Below are positions 34,039 through 46,724 of a stretch of DNA of 64,000 nucleotides, in pieces. Within the stretch, counting starts at the first letter, position 1. Each line of letters opens with the position of its first letter. The notes under the pieces were generated by a model, which saw only the letters and a list, made by a program, of their open reading frames with translations, did not search any database and had not been told where the DNA came from. Made by a program: the position numbers and the translations under genes. The DNA lies in assembly GCA_905250125.1 (NCBI GenBank), contig CAJNOL010000707.1, forward strand, positions 1 through 64,000. The letters run 5' to 3'. The DNA comes from Rotaria sordida (lineage: Eukaryota; Rotifera; Eurotatoria; Philodinida; Philodinidae).

Positions 34039-37000
34039 TTATGATTTTTCATCATTTAAAGTTAATTTATTTGTTAAAGTATTAAATGATACATTAGTTG
34101 TCTTTTGAGATTTTAATGAAGTATTTCCAGATAATATTCGTCTTTGACTGGAATTGAAACCTGTTTGATTATTCAATTCAGGATTACTATTTTGAATAAG
34201 ACGACTTTGTTTTTTTCGTTTAATTAAATGACATTTAATAAAACAATGATTAACTTCATGTAGAAAAATATTTCGAAATTTTTTTCCAGCTAAATAATAA
34301 AGAAAAAAATTTATAATATGTGGTAAATCTGATAATATATCTTGTACAACAGTTGAATAAAAACTAATTTTATATGATTTAATATCATTATCACTAACTT
34401 CAATACATGAACGTCCATGTAATAATTGTCGTGGATTATTAATCCTTGTAAGAAGAAATATAATTATATTTGGAATATTAAATATAATTAATGATAATGT
34501 AACAGCTAAAAGCATTCGTGTTACTTGTGCATTTGTACGCCGTTTTATTGCTTGACTTGAATCTGTTATTACTGATGAATTTTGTGGTGATTGAGAACGA
34601 TCTCTACCTGATGAAAATATTTTTCTTGTAATATGTATTGATGAATGTTGTCGATCTATTTTATCCTCATTTGTATACGAATGAAATGGTGCATGAGAAA
34701 CACGATACAAATTGACAACAATAACAATATTAATAACTGTGATTAAAGCTAATAACAAAAACAAAAAAAAGAATAAGAAATGTATTAAATTTTAAAATTC
34801 AAAAGTAAACAACAATATGATTAAATTAATTTACGAGAAAATCTTCTTAGATATTCCCTTCCGATTTCGATTCTTGTTGAGATTCGACTAATGAGGAAAC
34901 GCTTCTAAGTATCATATCACATTCGAGCTGAGACTATATGCATCATGTAGATTCTAATAAACTATCGATACTCTGAAAAGAGTTTAGGCTAATAGCTTAT
35001 TGCTGTCGAGATGCCGTGGTCTTCCTCAGAAACACCAGAAAAATTGATTTTCGAATTTCAATTTAAAACTTTGCATAAAGTATATGAACGGTATGAAAAA
35101 CATGCTTTTACCATAACCATATCATAGAATAGATCGAAAAACTTTTTAATAGACTATTTCATTAAGACGTATCTCTATGTAAAGTTTTAAGTCAAAATTC
35201 AGTTTTTCTGAAGAAGGCCATGACATTCTACTACAAAATACAGTACCTCAGCAGTAATAACCTATTAGTCTGAACTCTTCTTAAGGGTATTCATAGCTCA
35301 TTAGAACCTACATGTTGCATATAGTTCCGACTCAGAAGCAATAACCTAAGACTTCTAGAAAAAAATTCAATAGTTCAGTCAAATCTCAATAGAAACCTAA
35401 ATTCTTTTAGTTTTTATTAGAACACTATGTAGTATCTATAGACAAAATACTTTTATAAAATTATAGAAATATGGAAAATCTTCATGTTTTGAAACATTTT
35501 TATCTAGATCAAATCTCTCACATAGCTTCTCAAAAAAATATATATATATATATTATTTTTTTTGAAATAATATTAAGTAACAAATTGTTTTGTAACAACT
35601 TTTCGTTTATTGCACTTCTTCATGTTACCAACTATTTAAACCAAGCTATATTAAAAAATTATTATAGCTACTTAATAGGTTTAATAACTATTGAAAAAAA
35701 ATGATTCAAATAGTTTATTTGCTTGAATGATGTTTTCTATTTGCTTTCATTTTATCTATGTATTATTTATTTAATGCATCATACAATGTACGTTCCTTTT
35801 TTCATAGTATGCATATAAAACATTTTCTTATAATTGATATTTTTCTAATGACATTCCAGGTCAAGAAACACGAGGCGTTTTCAGAGGAAGTCTATTGAAA
35901 ATTCATAAATCGGATGTCGTAATCTTTGACTTACGATTGAATGCATCTTAGATATTTTGCTACGCTCTAATCTCTTTCTGATAAATTTTACTACTTTATA
36001 CTTAAATGTCTATTATTGATTTTCTATGAGATCACTTGGAAAATTAATCATTGTTATTGAAAAATCAAAATAACAGCAAATATGTTGCAAATACAGCATT
36101 TATGTTTCTATTCTTTTAATCAATTTTATATTCAATAATTTCAACTAAAAGAAAAATCAATCATAATAATTCAATAGTCAAACGATATTTAAAATGGCTA
36201 TGAATATTTATTAAATAGTGATAGGGATTCATGAGCTATGTACTCAGAAAGATTGACAAGAAAACAACTAAATAATTGTTTATCAAAATAGCTACTCATT
36301 TAGAAATATGAACAATAAATAAGTAGTTGAATGTTTATTGACAATACGTATATCGTTAAAAAAAATTCTCTTTAGAGAAAAATTGTAGAATGAGTTCAGA
36401 TCTTAATCAAAAGATGCATCTCTTGAAGGTATTTCTAGTCTAATAATACATCTATAATGAACAAAATATGAGTTCAAAGTATTATCGTAACTTGCGCAGT
36501 CTTTATTACATATTCCCAGAAAAAAAACGCGTCAAATTTCAGATGAAAGTCAGCAATCTTTTTCTATCAAAGTTACTTTCCGGCCAATTTGTACCTAGCT
36601 AATATGCAAAAAAAGCGACAAAAAAAAAACTTTTCCCGAAAAGTGATTGGCTATCGAAAGATTTCTCCTTTTATAACTACTTTACACTATACAATATATA
36701 CAGCTAATGGTGAACGATCATGATTTGTATTTGTATAAGAGTCAATATAACAAGTTAATATTGATAATATCTATCTGTTTCTGATAACGATGATTCTTTA
36801 CACCTATTAGTAGAGTTCTGCTATAGATTTAAATGTTCTGTATATTATCAGAAAAATATTTTGTAGTTAATTCTTGTAGATTTTCTTATATTTCTCTTCT
36901 ATATTATGTATATATCAATAAAAATAAATAGATTTAACTTAGATAAAAATACCATTGAAATAATTAGAACATTGTATCGTATGGCATAATGTATTGAGTA

Positions 37001-38517
37001 TGATATTCTTTTTGCGGTAGCTAGCATCTGATTATTGAAACTCATTGAGACATATATATAAAGAACAAAGAAAAAACATTCATTTCAACTTGATTCGTAT
37101 GTTAATATCAAAGAACAACACACTATATAGATTATCATCAATAGATTTAAAATTTATAATCTTGATAATGTTTAGTTATGTATATATTAGCAATAGATCA
37201 AATTTTATTGATATTTGAGAAAATATAACCTTTTTTTTTAATCTACTATGCCAATAACAAAATAACTTCAGATGATGATGCCTTTTAATGAACGTTGAAA
37301 TATTACCTTGAAAATATACTAAATAAATAAACTTCTTTAATATATGGTAACTGTATGAGCAAACTATACTACTGACTTCTATGGAGATATTCTATTATTA
37401 ATGTATCGAGGTTTACTATAAATGATATTATAACATTAAAAAAAATGGATTTTGACAAACTCATTAACTTTTATTATCGTGACTAAATAGTTAGCGAACA
37501 ATAAATTACGAAACAAATGACAAGCGAAAAAAAAAACAATTTTAAGACTAAAGTCATACTAATAACAATATTAGTTGTTTCAACAGATTTTTTTCATTTC
37601 ATTATATACATATATAAAGTTGTCTTTATAGAAATTCTTTCTGTTATTCTATGCCTATGTTACTCAGTGTTTATTAAATTATTTATCATTGCATGTTAAA
37701 ATAATACCTAGCAAAATTCGAATCATCATGTGAACAACTTGTTTACTTCTATGTCTTCTCAACTGTATTATATATCATAGAATTAATTTTATTAACACTA
37801 AAGGAAATGGGTGAATATCATAGATTATATATAATCAATAATACTTACCAATAGGTAAAATAGAAGCTGTAAGAATATCAATTATTAAAGAATGTTCCAT
37901 TAATCCACAATATCCTTGATTATTATTTGCTGAAAGTACATTAGATAATGTAATAAAATTTAAATTAGCAAATAAAAGTATAAGACTTGTAAAACAACAT
38001 ATATAAAATGCTCGTTTTTGTGTTATCCATATACCAGCTTTGAGTGGATAACTGACAGCCACAGCTTTATCTCTAAAATAAGTAATATATTATGAATTTT
38101 TGTTGTATATTGTAGTACTTACAAGCTCATTAAAACGATAGTCCACATAGTAATTGAAATACATGCATTCATACATACATAAAGTATTTTACAAAATACA
38201 GGTGTTATTAAAATAATATTTTTCTTTTTTTCAATTGATTGATAATTAAGCTCAGCTCGAATATATTTAAGTGTAATAGCCAAAATATCAAAAATTGCAA
38301 GAAATCGTAAAAAGGTAACAGTTGTTGATTTTTTTAATAATTTTGAGCGTGAAAGAACAAAAAGACAAAGTGTATTAAGTAATACACCTGGACCAATAAG
38401 TAAACGTAAATATATCCCATTAAGGAATTTAAAAAATAAATAATCTGATGTATAGACACGAAGTTTTAATGAACATGTTGATGTTAATAATAATGAATTA
38501 TTCATGGTTGAATTCAT
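34039..38517 (-). CDS. Class A (rhodopsin-like) GPCR, FMRFamide-receptor-like
   Basis: Seven-transmembrane receptor, probably for a neuropeptide. Three exons: 38517-38123, 38072-37849 and 34748-34039, joined across a 49-nt and a 3.1-kb intron without frame change; 442 aa. Visible features: an Asn-rich extracellular N-terminus with NST and NNS glycosylation sites; TM1 (LLIGPGVLLNTLCLFVL) with its Asn; TM2-TM3 with a Cys in the position of the conserved disulfide; at the end of TM3 MSLDKAVAVSYP, where DKA replaces the usual DRY; TM5 (LITVINIVIVV); a long third loop; TM6 (MLLAVTLSLIIFNIP); and TM7 ending INFFLYYLAGKKFRN, a degenerate NPxxY followed by helix 8. The tail is Ser/Asn-rich. The large intron carries foldback repeat copy B and no other gene. 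Confidence 0.85.
34922..35340. repeat. Foldback repeat family, copy B (inside the GPCR intron)
   Basis: Two inverted arms of roughly 170 bp. The left arm reads CTGAGACTATATGCATCATG, AAAGAGTTTAGGCT, GCTTATTGCTGTCGAGAT, AAACACCAG, TCGAATTTCAATTT. The right arm gives the reverse complement in mirror order (AAGTCAAAATTCAG, TACCTCAGCAGTAATAACC, TTCATAGCTCATTAGAACCT, CATATAGTTCCGACTCAG). Related to 11011-11553 and 22605-22670. Confidence 0.68.
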
Positions 38518-38645
38518 TTGTCTAGATTAAGCAAGATTTATGCTAATACGATAGTATTTGTCATAGCAAACAAGTCAGAATAATATTAATTGCAAAAGAA
38601 ATTTTTCTTCATCTATGGCTAGCATCGTTTTTTTTAAATAGAACT

Positions 38646-40600
38646 CATGTAAAAAAAAAATAGAAAAAAATCAGATTTTAATCGATTTTTTTCTGATTAA
38701 TAATCGATTAAAATGGCACGATTTTAATCAGATTTTAATCCGATTTTTAATCGTAAAAATCGATTTCGTCCGATTTTTTCCCACGTAATCGATTTTTAAT
38801 CATAAAAATCGGATTAAAATCTGATTAAAATCGTGCCATTTTAATCGATTATTAATCAAAAAAAATCGATTAAAATCGATTATACGTAAAAAATTTATCA
38901 AAATCAATTAAACTCTAGTTGCTCTCAGCTCCTTACATAGGCACCTTTCAGTCAATTTTCATCTATTACTGTTTCCTAATGCATTTTAATCTACGCTTAC
39001 CTGTTTTCTTATTTTAATCTATACTTACTAAATAATCGATTTTAATCATATGCCTCGAAAATAGGCGCTTTTACCGAGATTCGAACGCGAAACCCTAGTT
39101 TTCTCATCATTTTTTTTGGCTTCCTCATGACAAGAAATCCTAAGGCTGCCGCCAAGCTAGTGACTGATATATATACTAAAATTCGGACTCCTATATAAAT
39201 TGAATCAATTGAGATTGCGCAATTACGTAAATAATCGATTAAAATCCGGAATAATCAATTAAAATCGATTAAAACCCGTAAAATTCGATTAAAACCCACA
39301 TAAATTGATTAAAACTCATATAAATCGATTAAAACCCACATAAATCGATTAAAATCTGTTAAACCGCGAGATTAATCGATTAAAATTGATTGCAGTTTTA
39401 ATCAATAGTTTGGATTCCTTAAAAAAGCAGTTAGCGCAATCGCTGTAGAAATAAAATGTGAAACACAACCAAACCCATTCTCATTGACTTCATGCAAACT
39501 GAAAATTTCATATATTTTACAACATATTTCTTTGTCACTCTTCGCTTTGGACCAAAGAATTTCAAAAACGAAACGCAAACGAAATATTCTAACTAAATGT
39601 TACTTATACATGCTTTCTGCGAGTTTCTTGAAGGCGAATCTGGCGGTCTGCGCTGAACATTATGCCTATCCCGCACGGTCCGTTACGGGTACAAACCCTA
39701 TTTCCCATGTTGCGAATGTATGTGTGTGTAGAGGGAGGATCACGCTCTGAATTTCTACCCCACATATATCAACAATCCTATCATATTCTGTTTCACAATA
39801 AACGATTATTTTTAATCGATTACCAGAATTAATCGATTTTTCTGATTTTTCTAAAAATAATCGACTTCAATCGATTACGCGCATTAATCGATTTTTTACC
39901 GATTACCAGTATTAACCGATTAAAATCGATTATTTCGAAATTTTTAAAAATAATCGATTTTAATCGATTTTCCCAGAACTTAATCAAAATTGCTGCTTTC
40001 AATCGATTTTTCCTGATTTTTCTCCGAAAAATCAATTTAAATCGGACTTTTAGGCTACTTTTTTTTTACATGGGAAATGGTTTTTGATTGATTAAAATCG
40101 ATTTTAATCTGTTAGCCTGTCTGTAAAGCTGAGAGAGAGAGAATTGAGAGTGAGTGTGTGTATCGTAGACTTTATTTTTTAAGACCAAAAAAATCACGTT
40201 TGAACAATAAAAACGAATTCCAAAAAAAACGAAGAAGAATAGTGTATATATAGGAGAAAAAAAGAAGGGAAAAATGTGATCTATGATCACATTTTTTACA
40301 CAACGCATCATGCATCATGAATCAAGAAGAAAAGGAAAAATGTGAGCGAGAATCACATTTTTAACAAAACGCGCACAAAGAAAGTGATGACTTGAGTCAT
40401 CGCTAACATAATCGATTACCAGTATTAATCGATTAAAATCGTTTAGATTTTTAATCGATTATTTCGAATTTTTTAAAAATAATCGATTTTAATCGATTTT
40501 TCCCACGAATTTAATGAAAATTACTCCTTTGAATCGATTTTTTCTGATTTTTCTCCGAAAAATCAGTTTAAATCAGATTTTTAGGCTGTTTTTTTTACAT
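38646..40600. repeat. AATCGATT-rich foldback repeat region
   Basis: Starts CATGTAAAAAAAAAATAG and has right-end-like sequences at about 40050-40069 (CTACTTTTTTTTTACATG) and 40586-40600 (CTGTTTTTTTTACAT). The left 240 bp is a near-perfect hairpin: 38671-38762 against 38790-38881. Both arms carry repeated TTTTAATCGATTAAAATCG words that are themselves palindromic. Related words recur at 39230-39400, 39800-40110 and 40405-40570. Two segments without this composition (about 39410-39790 and 40110-40405) interrupt it and may be inserts or the element's own interior. Target duplication not identified; class unknown. Confidence 0.7.
40267..40373. repeat. Tandem pair of small hairpin units
   Basis: Two direct copies (40267-40307 and 40332-40373) of a unit reading GGAAAAATGTGA, then TCACATTTTT, then ACGC. 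Each unit is a small stem (AAAAATGTGA paired with TCACATTTTT). The second copy has a different loop. Confidence 0.7.
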
Positions 40601-43600
40601 AGGAAGTAATTATAATACATGCTATTGCAGGTGTATATTGGGTGATCAATAATAAATGGTCGCACTTTGCATTTCATATTTTAATTTCTAAATGAATTTT
40701 ATTAAAATATGAAATGTAAAGTACAGTCAAATAATATATCTCTTTGGATAAAACAATATAAAGATCTGTTCTTACCAGTGAAGTCAGTATTTTATAAATA
40801 AGGAAGAAGAAAATAATTATTAAAATGAGATAGTTTTTCGATGTCTTATTTTTTTTAGACATGTTGCATTTAATGGGAAAAAGAACGCAATTAGACTATC
40901 ATTTCGAATGATAAGATTTTTACAGAAAATTTGATAAATATTAAGTAGTATGTGGAGATACAATTAGCCTATTCATATCTTATAATATGATTAATTAACC
41001 CTTTACTCTCCATAATCATTCCAGAAGGCCCACTAATAAAACAACTATTAACACAGAGTATTGTCCTCTTCAGTAGGTCAATAATATGAACAGATCGACC
41101 AGGTGCGCTTCTTTGTATGCACAGTAATTTGGCAACTCCAGTTGCCATTGGGAGGGAGGTAGCGACATGAAAACATTTTTTTGTCTTTTGCGAGTAACCT
41201 GATGATTTCGTAAAAATCCAATATATTATCTTAATTCAACAATACGAATAAAGAAAACACTAGCACATACAAAGATTTTCTTTTTTCTCTCTACCGTACA
41301 TGTGCTCCTGAAACAACTTTTGTATACACATAGCATCCTTTTTTTCTCGAAGTAATTAATTGATCAAATAAAGGATAATTATTGATTCATTCTTCTTCGA
41401 CTTCGATTATGATAAGATTTAAAAGAATTGAGGTACAGATGCAGATGTGATTTGGATCTCTTCTTATTCGACACTAACACTCAGATTCATCCATACCCAC
41501 ATCAAACATTTATATAACAACAAATGATACTCGTATTTTTAAATAACAGCAATTTATTTACTTATCTTTATGTAAATATTAACACGTTTTGCGTTTAGAT
41601 GAAAATTAAAAAAATTGTTTTTATGCCGTTACCCTCGTCCCCAATGAAAACGTCAGTTGCCATTTTACGTCGTACAATTTCTTGTTCCACTAATTCGTGT
41701 GAAAACTCTTAAACGCATTTTATTCAATAGCAGCAACTTTTGTCGACATCTATCATCCACCATATCATCAAGATAAGTATTTCTCGCAGATAAAAAAACA
41801 AGTCAAACAGAAGGGGTCTTTTGTTAGTAATCTCATAATCGCTTCTTTTGTAAGTTATATATCTTATAGACAGAGTAAGGAGACAAGATATTTTTTTTAC
41901 CAATCCGTAGCTTCAAAGAATTCTCTACACACGATGTGTAAAGAATTTTTTGATATCGCGCGTTCTGCGCTTTCTGCAATGTTTCTGAAAATGGTAATTC
42001 CATTTGGCAATCGTAGGTAAAGAGTTAATATAACATGAAATACAATATTATGGATACGTCATGTTTCATAAAATGGAAGAATAGAATCTCAATTTAAAGT
42101 TCTTGTACATAAAATTCAAAATATAAATAGAATAGGATTGGATAACAAAGAAAAAACAACTTATAATTATTAATTTTATAAATCATGCAGAAAAAAATTT
42201 TTTTCTTAAGAGTTTAATTATTCATGAATAATTTAAAAGAAACATTTATTTAGATGCTATAAATATCCTATATAGAGTAGTGACCAAAAGTCTCACTACC
42301 AAGTACTTCAATTTGAAATATTACGCTTAATATTTTAATTACAAGCAGAATTCGAGTCAAGCTTGATCGCAAGCATCAACTCGGAAGCGATTGACCTTAA
42401 TTTTTATTATTTAGAACGATTTTCCCTATGTCAATGGTTACAAATACGTCTTTTCACGGAGTACTTAATTAAAGCCGACAAATCCTTAGAGAATATTTCA
42501 AAGCAAATAATCGGAACTATAAATTACTTTTTTGATAAATTCAATCAACTGTTACACTAAGAATACTCAATGATAGCTTCATAAATCAAACAAACTATAA
42601 TTGTTTAACATGAAATATTTTTACTCGTGGAAGAAGCATTAATCAACTCTCGAATAAGGAATAAAACTCTATGAAGTTTATTACTAATATTGAGATATTT
42701 TTTGTCTGAATAAAAAAATCTACGTTGGTCAGTCAAATGCTAATATATTGCTTGCTATCAGGATTCATCGCATTCAATCTGTGAACAAAATCTAAGATCA
42801 AACGATTCACGTTTAGATGCTTTTTTTTACCTGTTAGCGTGATCTTTAACAATTACTGTAAGAATATAACCAGTTTAAAGTTTACAGTATTACGCATATA
42901 TTTTTTTCTGTAAGTCTTGTTATTTGATTAATTATACAAAATTCATTCAAATAAATTATTCATTGATAGAACTCATATACAATAATTACTTAATCTATAA
43001 ATAAAAGCTTTGACAGGGCAAGATTTTGATAATCTTTGCTAAATAAAGCATATGTTATACTTACAATCATACTATGATAGAAATTATTTTTTTGTGTTTT
43101 TCTTTTTTTCTCTTTGTTGTATACGCTCAGCGGTAAAAACAAAGAAGTTCTCTTCAAAGAAACAGGAAATAACAAAAAAAAAACAAATAGACAGACAGAG
43201 AGAGAGAGAGTAAACATAGTTGTTTGTATATAAGACTAATACATAATGTTTTATTGATAAACTCATTAGAATTCTAATAATTTTTTATATAAAAATATAA
43301 ATTATATTTTATCTAAGATAGAAAATTAAAGTTAACCTACATGATCTATTCAGTAAATACAAAAAACAAAAAAATTTCAATCACACGAAGAAAAATATGG
43401 AGAAGTAAATCAATTAGCTAGGGATGTATAGTGTCTATGTAAATACTAACATTAGTGTTACTGATACAGTGTTTACTAAAACACTGTCAGTGAGGTCACT
43501 AATGGATAGATTACATTGATATCCACTTTCGCTGTAACCTTGAAACAACACTAACTCTTTCAAAAGATGCCATTTTTCTAATGATGCATTCTAGTGCTTT

Positions 43601-46600
43601 AGTGAACACTGATGTCAATGTGACCTTGTAATTAGTGTGCACTAACTACACTGAATTGGTAATCAGTAAACTGAACGTACGGATCCCTAAGAATAATCAG
43701 ATATGACAGAATCTTAACAAATTTCTTTGTTTTATAAATATTTATAAAAAGAAATCATACATGACCTTAACTTTCTTTTCAAAAAATGTAGATTTTAATT
43801 TTTTAGGAATCACTGAATATCATCTATTTCTCATATATTATTTATAGTAATCTATTATTTTCTTTTTCTCTTTTAGAGATGTTCAGAGAAAAAAGCGCAT
43901 TTTTTCATCTTCTCTCCTATAAAGATCCAATATTAAAAAAAGCAACTTTCTAGAAATACCCTATTTGTTCAAATATACTACTTCTTTTTCTTTAAATAGC
44001 AATCACGACATATATCGGAAATTGAAATAAGTATAAAAAAAGAATTAGGACAATCCTTGTGGAATTAAAATGTCACATCCGATATAATTGTTGTTACTTA
44101 ATTATAGCCCCATTGTTTTATTCAATCTATTTTGAGACACATTTCTTCATCATCCACTTACTTAATGCTTCAGAAATGCAATAAAGAAATAGTTCATGTA
44201 TAATAATAAAATATTATTGATTTACGATCACGGATCGTATATCAATAATGTCTGTCGCAATTTATGACGTGGAAGAACGAGTTTTGTTAAGATATTTGTC
44301 ATGTTTAGAGATGTATTCTGATCGGGTGAGCCGTTGTCCTTATGACACAGAAATAGACATTTGATTTTTTGAAAAATTTCTAATGTTTCACAACAGTTTT
44401 TTAGAGATGTTATCGTTTGATTTCTTGTCAATCATTTTCTCTCTTTTTCATTGGAAAATATCTCTAAGTTACGCAAATTTTTAGAAGACTGATCGAAAAA
44501 TTTCAGTCATTGTCATAGATCAATGTGTCGGTTTACATCTTTAGTCATGTCTTATGATGAGTCGTTTCTAGTTTTCATTGTAATATCTATTATGATCTAT
44601 TGAAGGTGTTTAACTCTTCGTTTAGATCATTTTTCACAAAGGATAAAACATACATTTCATAAACAACAAAGAAAAATCTAACTTATTGTAAAGTTTTAAT
44701 TTTTAAATATATTGAATTTTAATGAGCAGAAAATTAAAAAAAAAAGAATGAAGTTTAATTTCAATATTCGTATTACTGCTTGAGAAAATAACTATCTGTC
44801 CATGTAGCATAATCTTCAATTATTTGAACATCATATTCATATTCAACTGATTTTCATTTTTAAAATGCTCTTCAAAAACAAAATCTAAACTTCAAAATTT
44901 TGCTGAAAGTTATGTGACAAAAAAATTATTTTATGTGTCTGAACATCCCTATATGTTTAATCCTTCCCTCTGTCAAAATTTGACACATTCTGCCTTTACA
45001 TGTGGACAGCTTTTATAAATAGTTCCTGAACCATTATATGTTTCTGTCATTTGCTATCCAGTTATTAAGTTCTAATTGAATATATATCATTTATTCAAAT
45101 AAATACATTTGTTAATTTATTTATAGAACGATAGCAAACATTTCAGAATTTGAACTACTTTTAAAGGTTTACATTTATTTTCTTTTTTTGAGAATATGTG
45201 AAGTACATTTTGTTCTACTTTTTTTGTTTGAGAAAAACACCTACTTATTATTCCGCATGGATTACTAAAAGAAATGTCTAATGAAGGAAAAGAAAATATC
45301 CATAAACAGTGTGTTATCTTTGAAATGTTAATTTAACATATTAATCAACAGAAGCATTTATCTAGCTGACAGCTTTTTCAGTTGATGCAACTTTCAAATA
45401 AAAATTTATTATTATTAAAAATAACAAATGACAACATAATTATCTTCCAAAAATCATAACAACACTTTGTTTGATTAGATCTTTCACTTTCTATGAATTA
45501 GATTTGTCAATAAGTGATCAAAATTATTTTTATATTTAGTATTTGATAGATACTATAATCATGTTAAATTAGTTGAAAAACAAAGCAATACATCAAAATT
45601 AGTATCACTCACTATTCCTATTGAGAAATAATATATTTTCAAACAATAGAATAATAAATCATTTATTATTCAGGGTTTATTTTTATTCTTATGGTTATGC
45701 ATAATAGTTCGTTTTTTTTCTTGCTTTTCAAATAAATTATCTTTGACACATGTAACTCATATTTCGTGCCTTGTAAGTTACAATTTGCTTTTGTCATATT
45801 GCTTTTTTATTATATCTATTATTTGATTATCAACAAAAATAGTTCTTATTAAAGTATGATAAACAAAGTTGCTTGAAAAAATTTTCCAAGCAAAAATCAT
45901 CATTGCTCATTGAACCAATCTATTTATTATTAATTCAAGTGATCCAACTATGAAATTTAATCTATACACGTATATTATATCAATAATTATGATTATAAGC
46001 TTTTTATATAGATTCATTATGACATATTCTAAAAAGAAAAGTTTGTCACATTATAGAAAATAGATAGTGGGAAGACAAAAAAGAATTCCAAGTATGAAAT
46101 AATAATGTTTAACCGGATTTTGTAATTATTGTATTTACGCAACATGCCAAGAAAAAACGAACAAAAATTACATCCATATTATCTTTAATTTAATATTCTT
46201 CAATAAATCATTTAAATTAACCAAAGAATTTTCCTAAACTTTTAGTAAAGTATTAAAAAACAAAAAAAAAATGGCCTAGATTGTCATAAGTAGGTCATGT
46301 TGTTAATTTACAATCAAAAAAAAAAACTTGTGAAATATTAGACATCAAACAAAGATGAATCTTTCTTTTTAAGAGCACTCTTACATGTCTCAGTTAATAG
46401 AGATCATTAAGAAATAGATATTATGCTTTTATATTCATAATAATGAACCATTAGCTATTTTTTAATATCATTCTATTTAAAACATAAGATTTTAAATGCA
46501 AAAAATTCGATAAATAATATATATGACTTTGTCAAATGATTGACATCATGAAATGAATTTATTCAACAGCAAGAAAATGATATATTTAAGACTTTCTAAG

Positions 46601-46678
46601 ACTTAACTAAAATGAATTGATCTTTTATTCTATCACAAAAAAGTATAGAAAACTATGGAAATAGATCATGTGTTGTTA
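40601..46678. other. Gene-poor spacer, about 6 kb
   Basis: No gene recognised on either strand. It contains a possible hAT-like MITE (43419-43689) and a degraded telomere-like foldback around 41431-41511 (AGGTACAGATGCAGATGTG against CACTAACACTCAG and CCATACCCAC). Small frames (42363-42560, 42990-43217, 44228-44431) are AT-driven and lack family features. Confidence 0.5.
43419..43689. mobile_element. Possible hAT-like MITE
   Basis: 271 bp beginning TAGGGATG and ending GATCCCTA. The terminal inverted repeat is 7-8 bp and resembles hAT ends. The inside is rich in short self-complementary ACTAGTGT / ACACTAGT-like words. Flanks do not show a convincing target duplication, so the call is tentative. 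Confidence 0.4.
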
Positions 46679-46724
46679 TCATTGTGCAGACCAACCACCA
46701 TCAATAGGTATTGCCGTTCCAGTT
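46679..46724 (-). pseudogene. Orphan terminal exon of a short-chain dehydrogenase/reductase (SDR)
   Basis: A minus-strand acceptor (TTTGCGTTTAG ending at 46725) opens a 46-nt exon encoding TGTAIPIDGGWSAQ and a stop at 46679-46681. The TG..I.vDGG.. motif followed by a stop is the classic C-terminus of classical SDR enzymes, which use NAD(P)H to oxidise or reduce alcohol/ketone groups. I found no other SDR exon within the next kilobase upstream (no TGxxxGIG, YxxxK or similar). Either the rest was lost or a very long intron separates it. Confidence 0.55.

Noticed and set aside
40601..46678. CRISPR-like or other array in the gene-poor stretch
   Set aside because: No regularly spaced direct repeats; genome is eukaryotic.
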